Shown: positions 1 through 7,831 of the stretch, in pieces
Numbering within the stretch: position 1 is the stretch's first letter
Layout of the letters: every line of letters begins with the position of its first letter
NCBI RefSeq assembly: GCF_023111095.1
Contig: NZ_JALGYW010000007.1
Span: 124,001 to 188,000 of the forward strand
Reading direction: 5' to 3'
Length of the DNA stretch: 64,000 bases
DNA from: Maribellus sp. YY47
GTDB lineage: Bacteria; Bacteroidota; Bacteroidia; Bacteroidales; Prolixibacteraceae
Notes under the pieces: generated by a model
What the model saw: the letters and a program-made list of their open reading frames with translations, nothing else
Told to the model about the DNA's origin: nothing
Databases searched by the model: none
Program-made: the position numbers and the translations under genes

Positions 1-63
1 AGTGGGAGGTACACTGAAATGGGATAAAATCAAAAATTACGGAAAGGTATTGATCGCATTCTT

Positions 64-1017
64 TTGCTCGAAAGCCTTTTACCGTTTTTCCTGGTGCTGA
101 TTTTCATCAGCCTGAGCGGCTATCTGTTCCCGGGCATTTTCTCGATGCAAAGTCACTGGATACTTATTCTGGCACTGCTGATAGCGCCGCTGGCCAGTCC
201 GACAGATCCCTCTGCAACCATTGCCGTTATTCACCAGTACAAAGCAAAAGGCCAGGTTTCGGACACCATAATGGAAGTTGCCGCTCTCGACGATGCGATG
301 GCGGTATTGCTGTTTAGTATTTCGGTGGCAGTTGCTGCTATTGTGGCCGGAAACAACGACACCAGCATCAGTTCATCGGTTTTACACGCTTTTTATAAAA
401 TAGCAGGCGCAGTTTTGGCGGGAGGAATTACCGGGTGGCTGACGGGCTTTTTATCCAAAATGCTAAAAATAGAGAACGAAGGACAGTGGATTGTTTTGCT
501 CGCAGCCGTCATCATTTTTACTTTTGGAATAGCCTCATTTTTGAATCTGGATGAGATACTTGCTGCCATGGCTTTGGGGGCCTTTATTACCAACTTCAAC
601 AAACAAAGCAAATTACTTTTCAAAATTGTGGAACGTTATACCGAAGCATTGATTATGTTGCTTTTCTTTATTCTCTCCGGCCTCCATCTCGACCTGTTTG
701 CCATCCCCGATGCTACCTTGCTCATTCTGATTTTTGTGCTCCTGAGAATTACCGGGAAGTATTTCGGTGCGCGACTGGGCGCTTCGTGGGCACACGCTCC
801 TCAAAAAGTAAGAAGATACACCAGTGGCGGACTGATTCCGCAAGGAGGAATTGTTATCGGATTGGCCTTGCTGATCTCAAAAAATCCTGCTTTTTCAAAC
901 ATTGCCCATCCTCTTCTGGCGGTGATCATGGGAAGCGCCATTTTCCACGAGTTACTTGGCCCCCTGGCTGCTATCCGTGCATTAAAAAAGGCAGGTGAAA
1001 TTCCAGGCAAAACTTAA
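64..1017 (+). CDS. Cation:proton antiporter, 5' part cut by window and frameshifted
   Basis: Inner-membrane monovalent cation/H+ antiporter of the CPA superfamily, exchanging Na+ or K+ for protons. The visible part has about nine hydrophobic segments, a PTDPSAT motif near residue 45 and a LDD motif near residue 76, matching the paired acidic residues of the ion-binding site. The TTG start at 64 is unlikely to be real. Bases 2-63 in the neighbouring frame read VGGTLKWDKIKNYGKVLI, which looks like the preceding segment of the same family, so a one-base shift near the T run at 62-65 splits the gene. It may be a true frameshift or a sequence error. The N-terminal portion lies outside the window. 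Confidence 0.75.
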   Translation: MLESLLPFFLVLIFISLSGYLFPGIFSMQSHWILILALLIAPLASPTDPSATIAVIHQYKAKGQVSDTIMEVAALDDAMAVLLFSISVAVAAIVAGNNDTSISSSVLHAFYKIAGAVLAGGITGWLTGFLSKMLKIENEGQWIVLLAAVIIFTFGIASFLNLDEILAAMALGAFITNFNKQSKLLFKIVERYTEALIMLLFFILSGLHLDLFAIPDATLLILIFVLLRITGKYFGARLGASWAHAPQKVRRYTSGGLIPQGGIVIGLALLISKNPAFSNIAHPLLAVIMGSAIFHELLGPLAAIRALKKAGEIPGKT

Positions 1018-1060
1018 TTTTCGGCAAAAAAATTATACTTTCCCCTTCAAAAATCATACG

Positions 1061-2803
1061 ATGAAAAGAACTGCTGCTGCATCACTTCTATTAATGTTTT
1101 GTTTCACTGCTTTTGCACAAAAGCAATCGCTGTTAAAGCTCAAATATGAAGAGAACTATACTCCAACCTATTCCGAAGTAATTGAAATGTTCCGTTTGCT
1201 CGACAGAACCTATGAAAATGCAGTTCTGCTTGAAAAAGGAAAAACCGACAACGGCAAGCCCCTGCATCTTTTTGTGATCAACAACGAGCCTGTTTTTGAT
1301 CCTGCAATCCTTCGGGAACAGGGCAAAACAGTTTTACTGATCAACAACGGAATTCATCCGGGAGAACCCGAAGGAATTGACGCCAGTTTAGAATTTGCCG
1401 ACGACATACTTCGTAACAAGGATGACCTGGCTGAGCTCCTCGAAAATACAGTGATCATTATGATTCCGGTCTATAATATCGGCGGCCATTTAAACCGCAG
1501 TGCCTATAACCGTTCGGGACAAACCACCCCCTACGAAACAGGATTCAGAGGAAATGCCAAGAACCTCGACCTGAATCGTGATTTTACAAAAAGCGATTCA
1601 CAAAATGCACTTAGTTTTTACGAAATTTTTAACGAATGGAACCCAGATGTTTTTCTCGACACACATACCACCAATGGTTCCGATCATCAGTATTCCATCA
1701 CGCTCATTCCACCATCTCCGGCCCGATATCCTAAAGTAATGCAGGAATTTATTCAGAACGATTTTGTTCCGGCGCTTTATAATGATATGAAAAAGGGAAC
1801 TTACGAAATGATTCCCTATGTCAATTACATTTACCACGATCCAAGACAGGGAATGGCTCTTTTCCAGGGAAGCCCGCGCTACTCGAACGAATTTGCCACC
1901 ATGTTTCACAGCCTCGGATTGGTGACAGAAAATCATATCTATAAAAATTACTCCGACCGTGTAAAATCGTGTTATCAGTTTATTCAGGTATTGGCCGAAT
2001 ACACTTCGCACAACAGTAAGAAAATCAAACAAAAGAGAGCGACGGCCATTCGTGAATCAATGATAATCAACGAATTTCCGGTAAGTTACCAACTCGATAC
2101 GACACAATTTACCATGATCGAATTTAAAGGATATGAAGCAACCGATAATCAGCTTAGTCCGGTAAGCGGCGTTGAACGTTTTGGTTACGACACCAGCCGT
2201 CTCTACACCGACTCGATTAAATACTACGAATTCTGGATTCCATCGGAAAAGGTAAAAGTTCCGGAGTATTATTTGTTGCCACAGGGATACGACGAAATTA
2301 TCCAGAAACTGAATTTGCTGGGAGTACGTTATTCCACCCTTCAGCATGATTCGGTAATGAAAGTATCGGTTGATTACATCGACGATTATTCCAATTCCTC
2401 CCAACCGAGCAACGGTCATTACTACCACAATAAAGTAAGCACGCACTCCGAAATACAGGAAATTCAGTATTTCAAAGGTGATTTGCTGATTCCGGTGCGA
2501 CAGGAAAAGATCCGTTATATTCTGGAAATGTTCGAGCCCAAAGCGGAAGATTCATTTTTCAGGTGGAACTTTTTTGACAACATACTCGATCAACGCGAAT
2601 ATTTCTCGTCGTATGGGTTTGAAGAGAATGCGCTAAAATACCTGAACGAACATCCCGATTTCAAAAAGAAGATGGAAGAAAAACGCGCTGCAGATCCGGA
2701 GTTTGCAAAGGACCATCGCGCACAAATGGCTTTTATTTACAACAATACCGAATGGCTTGAAAAAACCTGGAAACGCTATCCGGTCGGAAAAATATACGAG
2801 TGA
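1061..2803 (+). CDS. M14 family zinc carboxypeptidase, secreted
   Basis: Predicted exported zinc carboxypeptidase of family M14 that trims C-terminal residues from peptides. With a start at 1061 the protein has 580 aa and begins with a clean signal peptide (MKRTAAASLLLMFCFTAFAQ). An in-frame start at 995 would overlap the antiporter and put 22 residues before the signal, so it is rejected. Zinc ligands appear as HPGEPEG (His99, Glu102) and DTHT (His202), and a TENH segment near residue 290 may hold the catalytic Glu. The C-terminal roughly 250 residues form a separate region typical of large Bacteroidota M14 proteins. An intrinsic terminator follows. Substrate unknown. Confidence 0.85.
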   Translation: MKRTAAASLLLMFCFTAFAQKQSLLKLKYEENYTPTYSEVIEMFRLLDRTYENAVLLEKGKTDNGKPLHLFVINNEPVFDPAILREQGKTVLLINNGIHPGEPEGIDASLEFADDILRNKDDLAELLENTVIIMIPVYNIGGHLNRSAYNRSGQTTPYETGFRGNAKNLDLNRDFTKSDSQNALSFYEIFNEWNPDVFLDTHTTNGSDHQYSITLIPPSPARYPKVMQEFIQNDFVPALYNDMKKGTYEMIPYVNYIYHDPRQGMALFQGSPRYSNEFATMFHSLGLVTENHIYKNYSDRVKSCYQFIQVLAEYTSHNSKKIKQKRATAIRESMIINEFPVSYQLDTTQFTMIEFKGYEATDNQLSPVSGVERFGYDTSRLYTDSIKYYEFWIPSEKVKVPEYYLLPQGYDEIIQKLNLLGVRYSTLQHDSVMKVSVDYIDDYSNSSQPSNGHYYHNKVSTHSEIQEIQYFKGDLLIPVRQEKIRYILEMFEPKAEDSFFRWNFFDNILDQREYFSSYGFEENALKYLNEHPDFKKKMEEKRAADPEFAKDHRAQMAFIYNNTEWLEKTWKRYPVGKIYE

Positions 2804-2823
2804 TTTTTGAGTGTATTTCAAAT

Positions 2824-2854
2824 AAAAACGGAAGCCAATTGACTTCCGTTTTTT
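2824..2854. terminator. Bidirectional intrinsic terminator
   Basis: Perfect 10-bp stem (AAAACGGAAG at 2825-2834 with CTTCCGTTTT at 2843-2852), an 8-nt loop and T or A runs on both sides. It lies between the convergent M14 peptidase and DAHP synthase genes and can serve both. Confidence 0.85.
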
Positions 2855-2860
2855 ATCGTT

Positions 2861-3955
2861 TTATTTCTCTGCATCCATAATTTCAGTCTGCATACGAACC
2901 GAATCTTCGTGAATCAGCTGAAAGAGTATTTTTACAAACGTTTCGTCGAGGCTTAACTTTTTACCCAGATTAACACGACTTTCCATCAACTGAGTCCAGC
3001 GGTTGATCTGAAGTGCAGTAACGTTATTGTCTCTTTTATATTGGCCAATTTCCTTTACAATCTCCACCCTTGAGGACAGCATCTCCAATAACTCAGAGTC
3101 GATGGCATCAATTCGGTTTCGAAGCATATCCAGTCGGTTTTCAAACTCCGGATTATTGGCACTCTCGTAACGTATTACAAGCCTGTCGAGTAATTTCGCC
3201 AAATCGGCAGGAGTTACCTGCTGAGCGGCATCACTCATAGCACACGAAGGATCGATGTGCGATTCAAGCATCAAACCTTCCATACCCATATCGAAGGCTT
3301 TTTGCGCTATCTCGAACAAGTATTCCCTTTTCCCAGCAATATGGCTCGGATCGCAAATTATGGGAAGATTAGGCATGGTACGACGCAATTCAATTACATT
3401 TTTCCAGTTCGGGTAATTGCGGTACTTGGTTTCACGAAACGGTGTAAACCCGCGGTGAATCGCAACAATATTACGAATCCCCGCCTGGTGAACCCGCTCG
3501 ATCGCTCCCATCCACAACTGCACATCCGGATTCACCGGATTCTTAATCATTACAACTGCGTCGCTGCCTTTTAAAACATCGGCAATTTCCTGTACCACAA
3601 ACGGACTCGCAGTCGACCGTGCTCCGATCCAGATTACATCCAGTCCGGCTTTTAACGCTTCTTCGGTGTGTTGCGCATTCGCCACTTCGGTACCAACGGG
3701 TAATCCGGTTTCCTCCCTTACCTTTTGCAGCCAGCTTAGGCCAATTGAGCCCACTCCTTCGAAAGAACCGGGCCGTGTTCTCGGTTTCCAAACGCCCCCA
3801 CGGTATACAAACACACGTTTATCCTGGGCTAAAAGTCGGGCAGTATCGAGGGCTTGTTTTTCCGACTCGAGGCTACATGGCCCCGCGATCAGCAATGGAT
3901 TGTCAAGATTTGGCAACCAGGCTTTAATCGGATTAATGTCTAATTTCAATGTCAT
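2861..3955 (-). CDS. Bifunctional DAHP synthase / chorismate mutase
   Basis: Two-domain enzyme of aromatic amino-acid synthesis, 364 aa. Residues about 15-265 are a 3-deoxy-7-phosphoheptulonate synthase TIM barrel that condenses PEP with erythrose 4-phosphate; visible signatures are AGPCSLES near the start, KPRTRPGSF, and GTEVANAQH. Residues about 270-355 are an AroQ-type helical chorismate mutase (MLRNRIDAIDSELLEMLSSR) that converts chorismate to prephenate. This fusion is standard in Bacteroidota. The gene follows tyrA with only 2 nt between them, so the two are one transcription unit, probably under the Phe/Tyr attenuator upstream of tyrA. Full length and intact. Confidence 0.95.
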   Translation of the reverse strand: MTLKLDINPIKAWLPNLDNPLLIAGPCSLESEKQALDTARLLAQDKRVFVYRGGVWKPRTRPGSFEGVGSIGLSWLQKVREETGLPVGTEVANAQHTEEALKAGLDVIWIGARSTASPFVVQEIADVLKGSDAVVMIKNPVNPDVQLWMGAIERVHQAGIRNIVAIHRGFTPFRETKYRNYPNWKNVIELRRTMPNLPIICDPSHIAGKREYLFEIAQKAFDMGMEGLMLESHIDPSCAMSDAAQQVTPADLAKLLDRLVIRYESANNPEFENRLDMLRNRIDAIDSELLEMLSSRVEIVKEIGQYKRDNNVTALQINRWTQLMESRVNLGKKLSLDETFVKILFQLIHEDSVRMQTEIMDAEK

Positions 3956-3957
3956 GA

Positions 3958-4854
3958 TTATTTCGTATAAAGTTTTGTTATTTTTTCTTCGTTTTTCACC
4001 AGATGAGGAGTTTCGCCTGCCAAAATGCTTCTGATCCGGTTGGCACTTTCAATCAGATCCCACATCTTTTCATCATCTTCCTCCTTCATGCAATCTCTGA
4101 ATTCTTTTAAATGCTTAATGTATACGTTCAGGGCTTCAACAACGTAACGGCGGTTTTGTTGAAAAATGGGGTGCCACATCGAACCGGCGCTTTTGGCCAA
4201 TCGCACCGTAGAACGAAATCCGCCGCTCGCCAGATCAAAAATGATGCTTCTGTCTTCTTTAGCCTGCACGGCATTTGCCAAAGCGAAAGCCGCAGCGTGT
4301 GGCAGATGAGATACAAAAGCGGTGCTGTGATCCTGCTCATCCGATGTCATATAGGCAATATCCATCCCCAGGTTCTGAAACAATTTTTCGACAAGTGCAA
4401 TGTGTTGCGGGCCTGAATCTTCCTGATCGCAAATAATGGCGATCTTACCCCGAAACAAATCTTCCATTGCGGCAGTTGGTCCCGAGTTTTCAGTGCCCGA
4501 CATGGGATGTGCCGGCACATAATTTTTTCTTCGTTTATGGCTGGCAACCGAATCAACCAATATTTTTTTGGCCGAGCCCATATCTGACACGGTGGTTCCA
4601 CTTTCAATCCGGTCAAGAATAAGCGGCAATACAGCCAGTGTTTTATCCACCGGAATGGCGATCAAAACCATATCAGTGTGGCTAACGCCTTCTTCCAATG
4701 TTGCAACACGATCAACCAGGCCAAGTTCGAGCGCCTGGGCAGCATGTATTTCATTGGCATCAACACCGATCAGCTCGGTGGCAAAACCCGATTTGCGAAG
4801 GTCTTTTGCCATAGACCCTCCAATTAATCCCAGCCCAACGATTGTAATTCTCAT
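3958..4854 (-). CDS. tyrA: Prephenate dehydrogenase
   Basis: NAD(P)-dependent oxidative decarboxylation of prephenate to 4-hydroxyphenylpyruvate, the committed step to tyrosine. The 298-aa protein opens with a Rossmann dinucleotide motif GLGLIGGS (residues 7-14) and carries HPMSGTE, characteristic of the TyrA substrate pocket. It is the first gene of a two-gene unit with the DAHP synthase/chorismate mutase fusion. The ATG at 4854 lies only about 15 nt after the U-run of an intrinsic terminator, so the gene can be reached only by transcripts that read through that hairpin. Confidence 0.95.
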   Translation of the reverse strand: MRITIVGLGLIGGSMAKDLRKSGFATELIGVDANEIHAAQALELGLVDRVATLEEGVSHTDMVLIAIPVDKTLAVLPLILDRIESGTTVSDMGSAKKILVDSVASHKRRKNYVPAHPMSGTENSGPTAAMEDLFRGKIAIICDQEDSGPQHIALVEKLFQNLGMDIAYMTSDEQDHSTAFVSHLPHAAAFALANAVQAKEDRSIIFDLASGGFRSTVRLAKSAGSMWHPIFQQNRRYVVEALNVYIKHLKEFRDCMKEEDDEKMWDLIESANRIRSILAGETPHLVKNEEKITKLYTK

Positions 4855-4870
4855 ATGACGTATTTTTATA

Positions 4871-4900
4871 AAAAAAGGCCCCGAATTTCTTCGAGACCTT
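4871..4900 (-). terminator. Terminator hairpin of the tyrA attenuator
   Basis: On the minus strand an 11-bp stem AAGGTCTCGAA / TTCGGGGCCTT (4900-4890 with 4885-4875, two G-U pairs) closes a GAAA loop and is followed at once by a run of seven T. It lies between the leader peptide stop (4933) and the tyrA start (4854). Its 5' arm can alternatively pair with bases 4942-4949 inside the leader. Confidence 0.85.
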
Positions 4901-4932
4901 TCTGTAACATATCTTTCGTTTTTAACAATACA

Positions 4933-5010
4933 CTACTTCCTGATCCCGATTTTAGAACCAAAATAAAAATAGAAGTAATAAAAGCTATTGTTAAAATTCG
5001 TTTGCATCAT
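4933..5010 (-). CDS. Phe/Tyr attenuator leader peptide
   Basis: A 25-codon reading frame on the minus strand, starting with ATG ATG at 5010 and ending TAG at 4933. Codons 10-17 read FYYFYFYF, four Phe and four Tyr in a row, with a further Phe at codon 6. Translation of such a run makes a ribosome sensitive to charged tRNA-Phe and tRNA-Tyr. It sits directly before the terminator of tyrA. Codons 21-23 carry TCGGGATC (4949-4942), which can form 8 bp with GGTCTCGA of the terminator 5' arm and so act as antiterminator. A ribosome finishing the peptide would cover this segment and allow termination; one stalled in the Phe/Tyr run would leave it free. The function is inferred from the sequence. Confidence 0.82.
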   Translation of the reverse strand: MMQTNFNNSFYYFYFYFGSKIGIRK

Positions 5011-5026
5011 CTAACTTTTGTGTCAA

Positions 5027-5034
5027 CAAATATA
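5027..5034 (-). promoter_or_regulatory. Promoter -7 box for the tyrA leader
   Basis: TATATTTG on the minus strand matches the Bacteroidota -7 consensus TAnnTTTG and ends 16 nt before the leader peptide ATG. No clear -33 TTTG is visible at the expected spacing. Confidence 0.6.
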
Positions 5035-5103
5035 GGTATATATTTTAAAAATGAAATCACACTATCCTATTTGCTTAAAATTATTAAGCTAAATGATGGA
5101 AAT

Positions 5104-7566
5104 TTAGTTTTTAATTAACTTTTTGGTAAGTACGGGTTTTCCATTCTCACTTACCCGGAGCAGGAACATTCCGCTTGCCTGATCCTTCAAATCAACCTGC
5201 TCAGAGTATTCTCCCCAAACACTCTCGACAAAATTCGAATAAACATTTCTGCCAAAAGAATCAAATACATCAATCTGCAGACTTTTCAATACTTGTTCCG
5301 GTTGGATATCAATATGAAATGCAGTGGAGAACGGGTTGGGATACACATTCACATTTCCCGGCGACAACACGACAACAGGCGCCGAAACCGTTTGCTGAAT
5401 CCTCAAATTATCAATTACCCACCCCCAGCCGTTGGCATACGGATCGGAATACAAGCGGAAACGAATCAAAATCGTATCCCCGGCTTCAAAATTTCCGTTT
5501 TGCAATAATGAAATTTTGCGGTTCACATACCACTCTTCTGTTCCCACTGCTTTCGAATCCTGATCAACAATCGAGGCATTATAATTTGTCAGCCAGGTAG
5601 CATTTGCGCCGGAATCGTAGCCATCGACCAGTTCCTGCCAGGTTTCGCCCTTATCCTTGCTCCCTTCAACAATTACATAATCCCAAAAAGCATCGCTCCC
5701 GTAGCCCCCCGTGCCGGGCTCCACCAACACTACTTCGTCAAACCACATTGCTCCTTCCTCTTTCAATATTACCGGATATTTCAGCATCGTGGTAAAATTA
5801 TAGTCCTTGTTATCTTCTTCGGGACTGGGATACGGATGAGGGCTATGCAAAGCGGCATCTTTGAAATTCTTTGCGTCATGAATATCAAAATCTGCCAGTA
5901 AAAAATCAGGGCTTTCGGTATTAAAATTATTGGCATAACTCTCCACCGGTTCGAATATCCTCTCAATTTTAAATGTATAGGTATCCGAGGCCGGAGCAAC
6001 TGTTTGATTTTTGGCAACAGCAGCATCGATCGCTACAATCGAATACTTAATTTCATCACCATCCTGAAGTCCCTCTTCATTTAAATCAAATGTTCCTGAG
6101 TAATCAATACCATTTTGCAAAGTCAATCCAAACGACGGCTGTTCGATGCCGTTGAGCGAATAATTAACGTATACGGTATCAACCCCAAGATTATCGTCTA
6201 CTTGTGCGTTTAGCACAAGCGGATCACCTTGCACAAGAAAGTAAGGAATTGGAGTATGCTCAATAACCGGAGGCTCCTGATCGACCCCAAAATGCACATT
6301 ATGAACTGCAACGGGAGCATTCCAGGGGCTTGTGCTTTTTCGCCCCTTTATATCTGAAACTTCCACATAATACTGGAAATCTGTGGTTCCGTTACCGGGG
6401 ATATAGCTTACGAGGTATTCATCTGTATTTTCGGTTGCCACAAGCAACAAGGTGTCCTGCGTGGTGAAATTATCGGTTGAATAGATCACAAACGTATTGG
6501 AGGAAAGTTCATAATAGCTTTCCACGGTAGCGAAAAACTCGAGGGGTACCAATTGTTCTTTGTCTCTTACCGGAGTATGATGTAAAAACAGGTTCGTCCA
6601 GCCAATGTCCTCCATAATACCCTTTGTAAGTGGTCCCGGATCGTGATTGGCTTCACCCGGAGCAATAGCATGCGTCATCAATGCATTGGCCGTTCCGGTG
6701 CCGTAGGTCACATCATTTAAATGATAAATACTTGAACCGTCATCGAAGGTATTCGGCGCATACAGTCTTGGCCGCGAGGCATTGGTTTTAGCCACCGGGC
6801 TATCTGCAAACAATGAATTCGAAATCAAGGCACTATTCAATTCCACAGAGGCATTTTGAAAAAAGGATGTGTCCAGCAGGTTACGCCCGCTGAATTGCTC
6901 CACCAACAAATCAAAAGAGGTAAAATCGCCCCTTGAATAATACTCATAGATGCCCAGGCCGTTGCTCACATAGAAGAATCCGGTAAATCCGAGGCCGTGA
7001 CCGATCTCGTGTAAAACCACTGTCACAAAGTCGTATTTATCGATGGGGGTATTTCCGTCGATGCCGTAATACCAGTCAATTTTGTTGCTAAAGCTTGCTT
7101 CAATATCCGAACGACCTGTACCGTTTAGCTCTTCGCTGGCTATTTTTTCAGCAACAGCCACCGGATAATAGCAGTCGGGGACCGGAGCATTCGTAAAATT
7201 GGCATAATAGGTTTCAGGACCACAACTGGCCAAAGTATTGACACCAAGGCTCCCCGACCACGTTACGTAAATGTGAATCGGAACACTTGATTCAAGTATG
7301 CTTTCCCAAATACTTACTGCATATTCAAAGGCGACTTTTACAGAATCAGGAAATCCGCTGTACGAAACAACGATATCGCTTTTGGCTTCTCCCGACTTAA
7401 GCAAAAAATCTTTGGGAGGCGGAACAAATGACTTTTCAGCCTTTCCGGAGGCGTAACAAACGGGATTCGGGAATTTCCCCTCTCTGAGGATAGCTTTCTG
7501 CTGTCCGAAAACCAGGTTTGCCAGGCCACATAAAAGCCCAATAATTAGTATGATTCTGCTCATCAA
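5104..7566 (-). CDS. T9SS-exported zinc metalloprotease-like protein
   Basis: Large secreted protein (820 aa) with a signal peptide, a zincin-like domain with HEIGHGLGF near residues 186-194, middle immunoglobulin-like repeats, a domain of about 150 residues resembling those before sorting signals, and a C-terminal T9SS type A domain beginning around VNVYPNPF and ending in KLIKN. The HExxH pair supports zinc binding, but the metzincin third ligand position (HExxHxxGxxH) is not His, so the fold or third ligand differs. It should be secreted through type IX secretion and anchored or released at the surface. A paralogue of the same layout lies upstream at 7832-10270. Confidence 0.8.
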   Translation of the reverse strand: MMSRIILIIGLLCGLANLVFGQQKAILREGKFPNPVCYASGKAEKSFVPPPKDFLLKSGEAKSDIVVSYSGFPDSVKVAFEYAVSIWESILESSVPIHIYVTWSGSLGVNTLASCGPETYYANFTNAPVPDCYYPVAVAEKIASEELNGTGRSDIEASFSNKIDWYYGIDGNTPIDKYDFVTVVLHEIGHGLGFTGFFYVSNGLGIYEYYSRGDFTSFDLLVEQFSGRNLLDTSFFQNASVELNSALISNSLFADSPVAKTNASRPRLYAPNTFDDGSSIYHLNDVTYGTGTANALMTHAIAPGEANHDPGPLTKGIMEDIGWTNLFLHHTPVRDKEQLVPLEFFATVESYYELSSNTFVIYSTDNFTTQDTLLLVATENTDEYLVSYIPGNGTTDFQYYVEVSDIKGRKSTSPWNAPVAVHNVHFGVDQEPPVIEHTPIPYFLVQGDPLVLNAQVDDNLGVDTVYVNYSLNGIEQPSFGLTLQNGIDYSGTFDLNEEGLQDGDEIKYSIVAIDAAVAKNQTVAPASDTYTFKIERIFEPVESYANNFNTESPDFLLADFDIHDAKNFKDAALHSPHPYPSPEEDNKDYNFTTMLKYPVILKEEGAMWFDEVVLVEPGTGGYGSDAFWDYVIVEGSKDKGETWQELVDGYDSGANATWLTNYNASIVDQDSKAVGTEEWYVNRKISLLQNGNFEAGDTILIRFRLYSDPYANGWGWVIDNLRIQQTVSAPVVVLSPGNVNVYPNPFSTAFHIDIQPEQVLKSLQIDVFDSFGRNVYSNFVESVWGEYSEQVDLKDQASGMFLLRVSENGKPVLTKKLIKN

Positions 7567-7658
7567 CTTTTGATATTTGAAAAATAACTGATAAAGCTCT
7601 TAATTGTTCGAAATTAAAATCAAATGAAGTTTATATAAAGCGACCAAGATACAAAAAG

Positions 7659-7684
7659 AATGCCGGGACAATCGTCCCGGCATT
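7659..7684 (-). terminator. Intrinsic terminator
   Basis: Perfect 11-bp stem AATGCCGGGAC / GTCCCGGCATT with a 4-nt loop, followed on the minus strand by TTCTTTTT. It ends the transcript of the 7832-10270 protease and the small frame at 7714-7827. Confidence 0.9.
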
Positions 7685-7713
7685 TCCTAATTTAAGGCTG
7701 TAATACCAATCAT

Positions 7714-7827
7714 CTAATATTCTAACCTTTGCGCTTTTTTCTTTGACACTAATCTCAGTAGAACTACAATTGAAGTTATAAAACCAACGACTGCTGCTAA
7801 AAATGCAATTAATAATAAACTTTTCAT
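7714..7827 (-). CDS. Small single-pass membrane protein, 37 aa
   Basis: An open frame of 37 codons with ATG at 7827 and TAG at 7714. It encodes one hydrophobic helix (about residues 4-26) followed by a short basic tail with KKK. The start lies 4 nt after the stop of the T9SS protease on the same strand, and a strong terminator follows 30 nt after its stop, so it occupies exactly the space between gene and terminator. That placement and the regular membrane-protein composition support a real gene. No family recognised; function unknown. Confidence 0.45.
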   Translation of the reverse strand: MKSLLLIAFLAAVVGFITSIVVLLRLVSKKKAQRLEY

Positions 7828-7831
7828 GATT

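Noticed and set aside
4855-5118. 87-codon plus-strand frame between tyrA and the protease
   Set aside because: It runs antisense through the attenuator; the leader peptide, terminator and promoter on the minus strand explain the sequence better.
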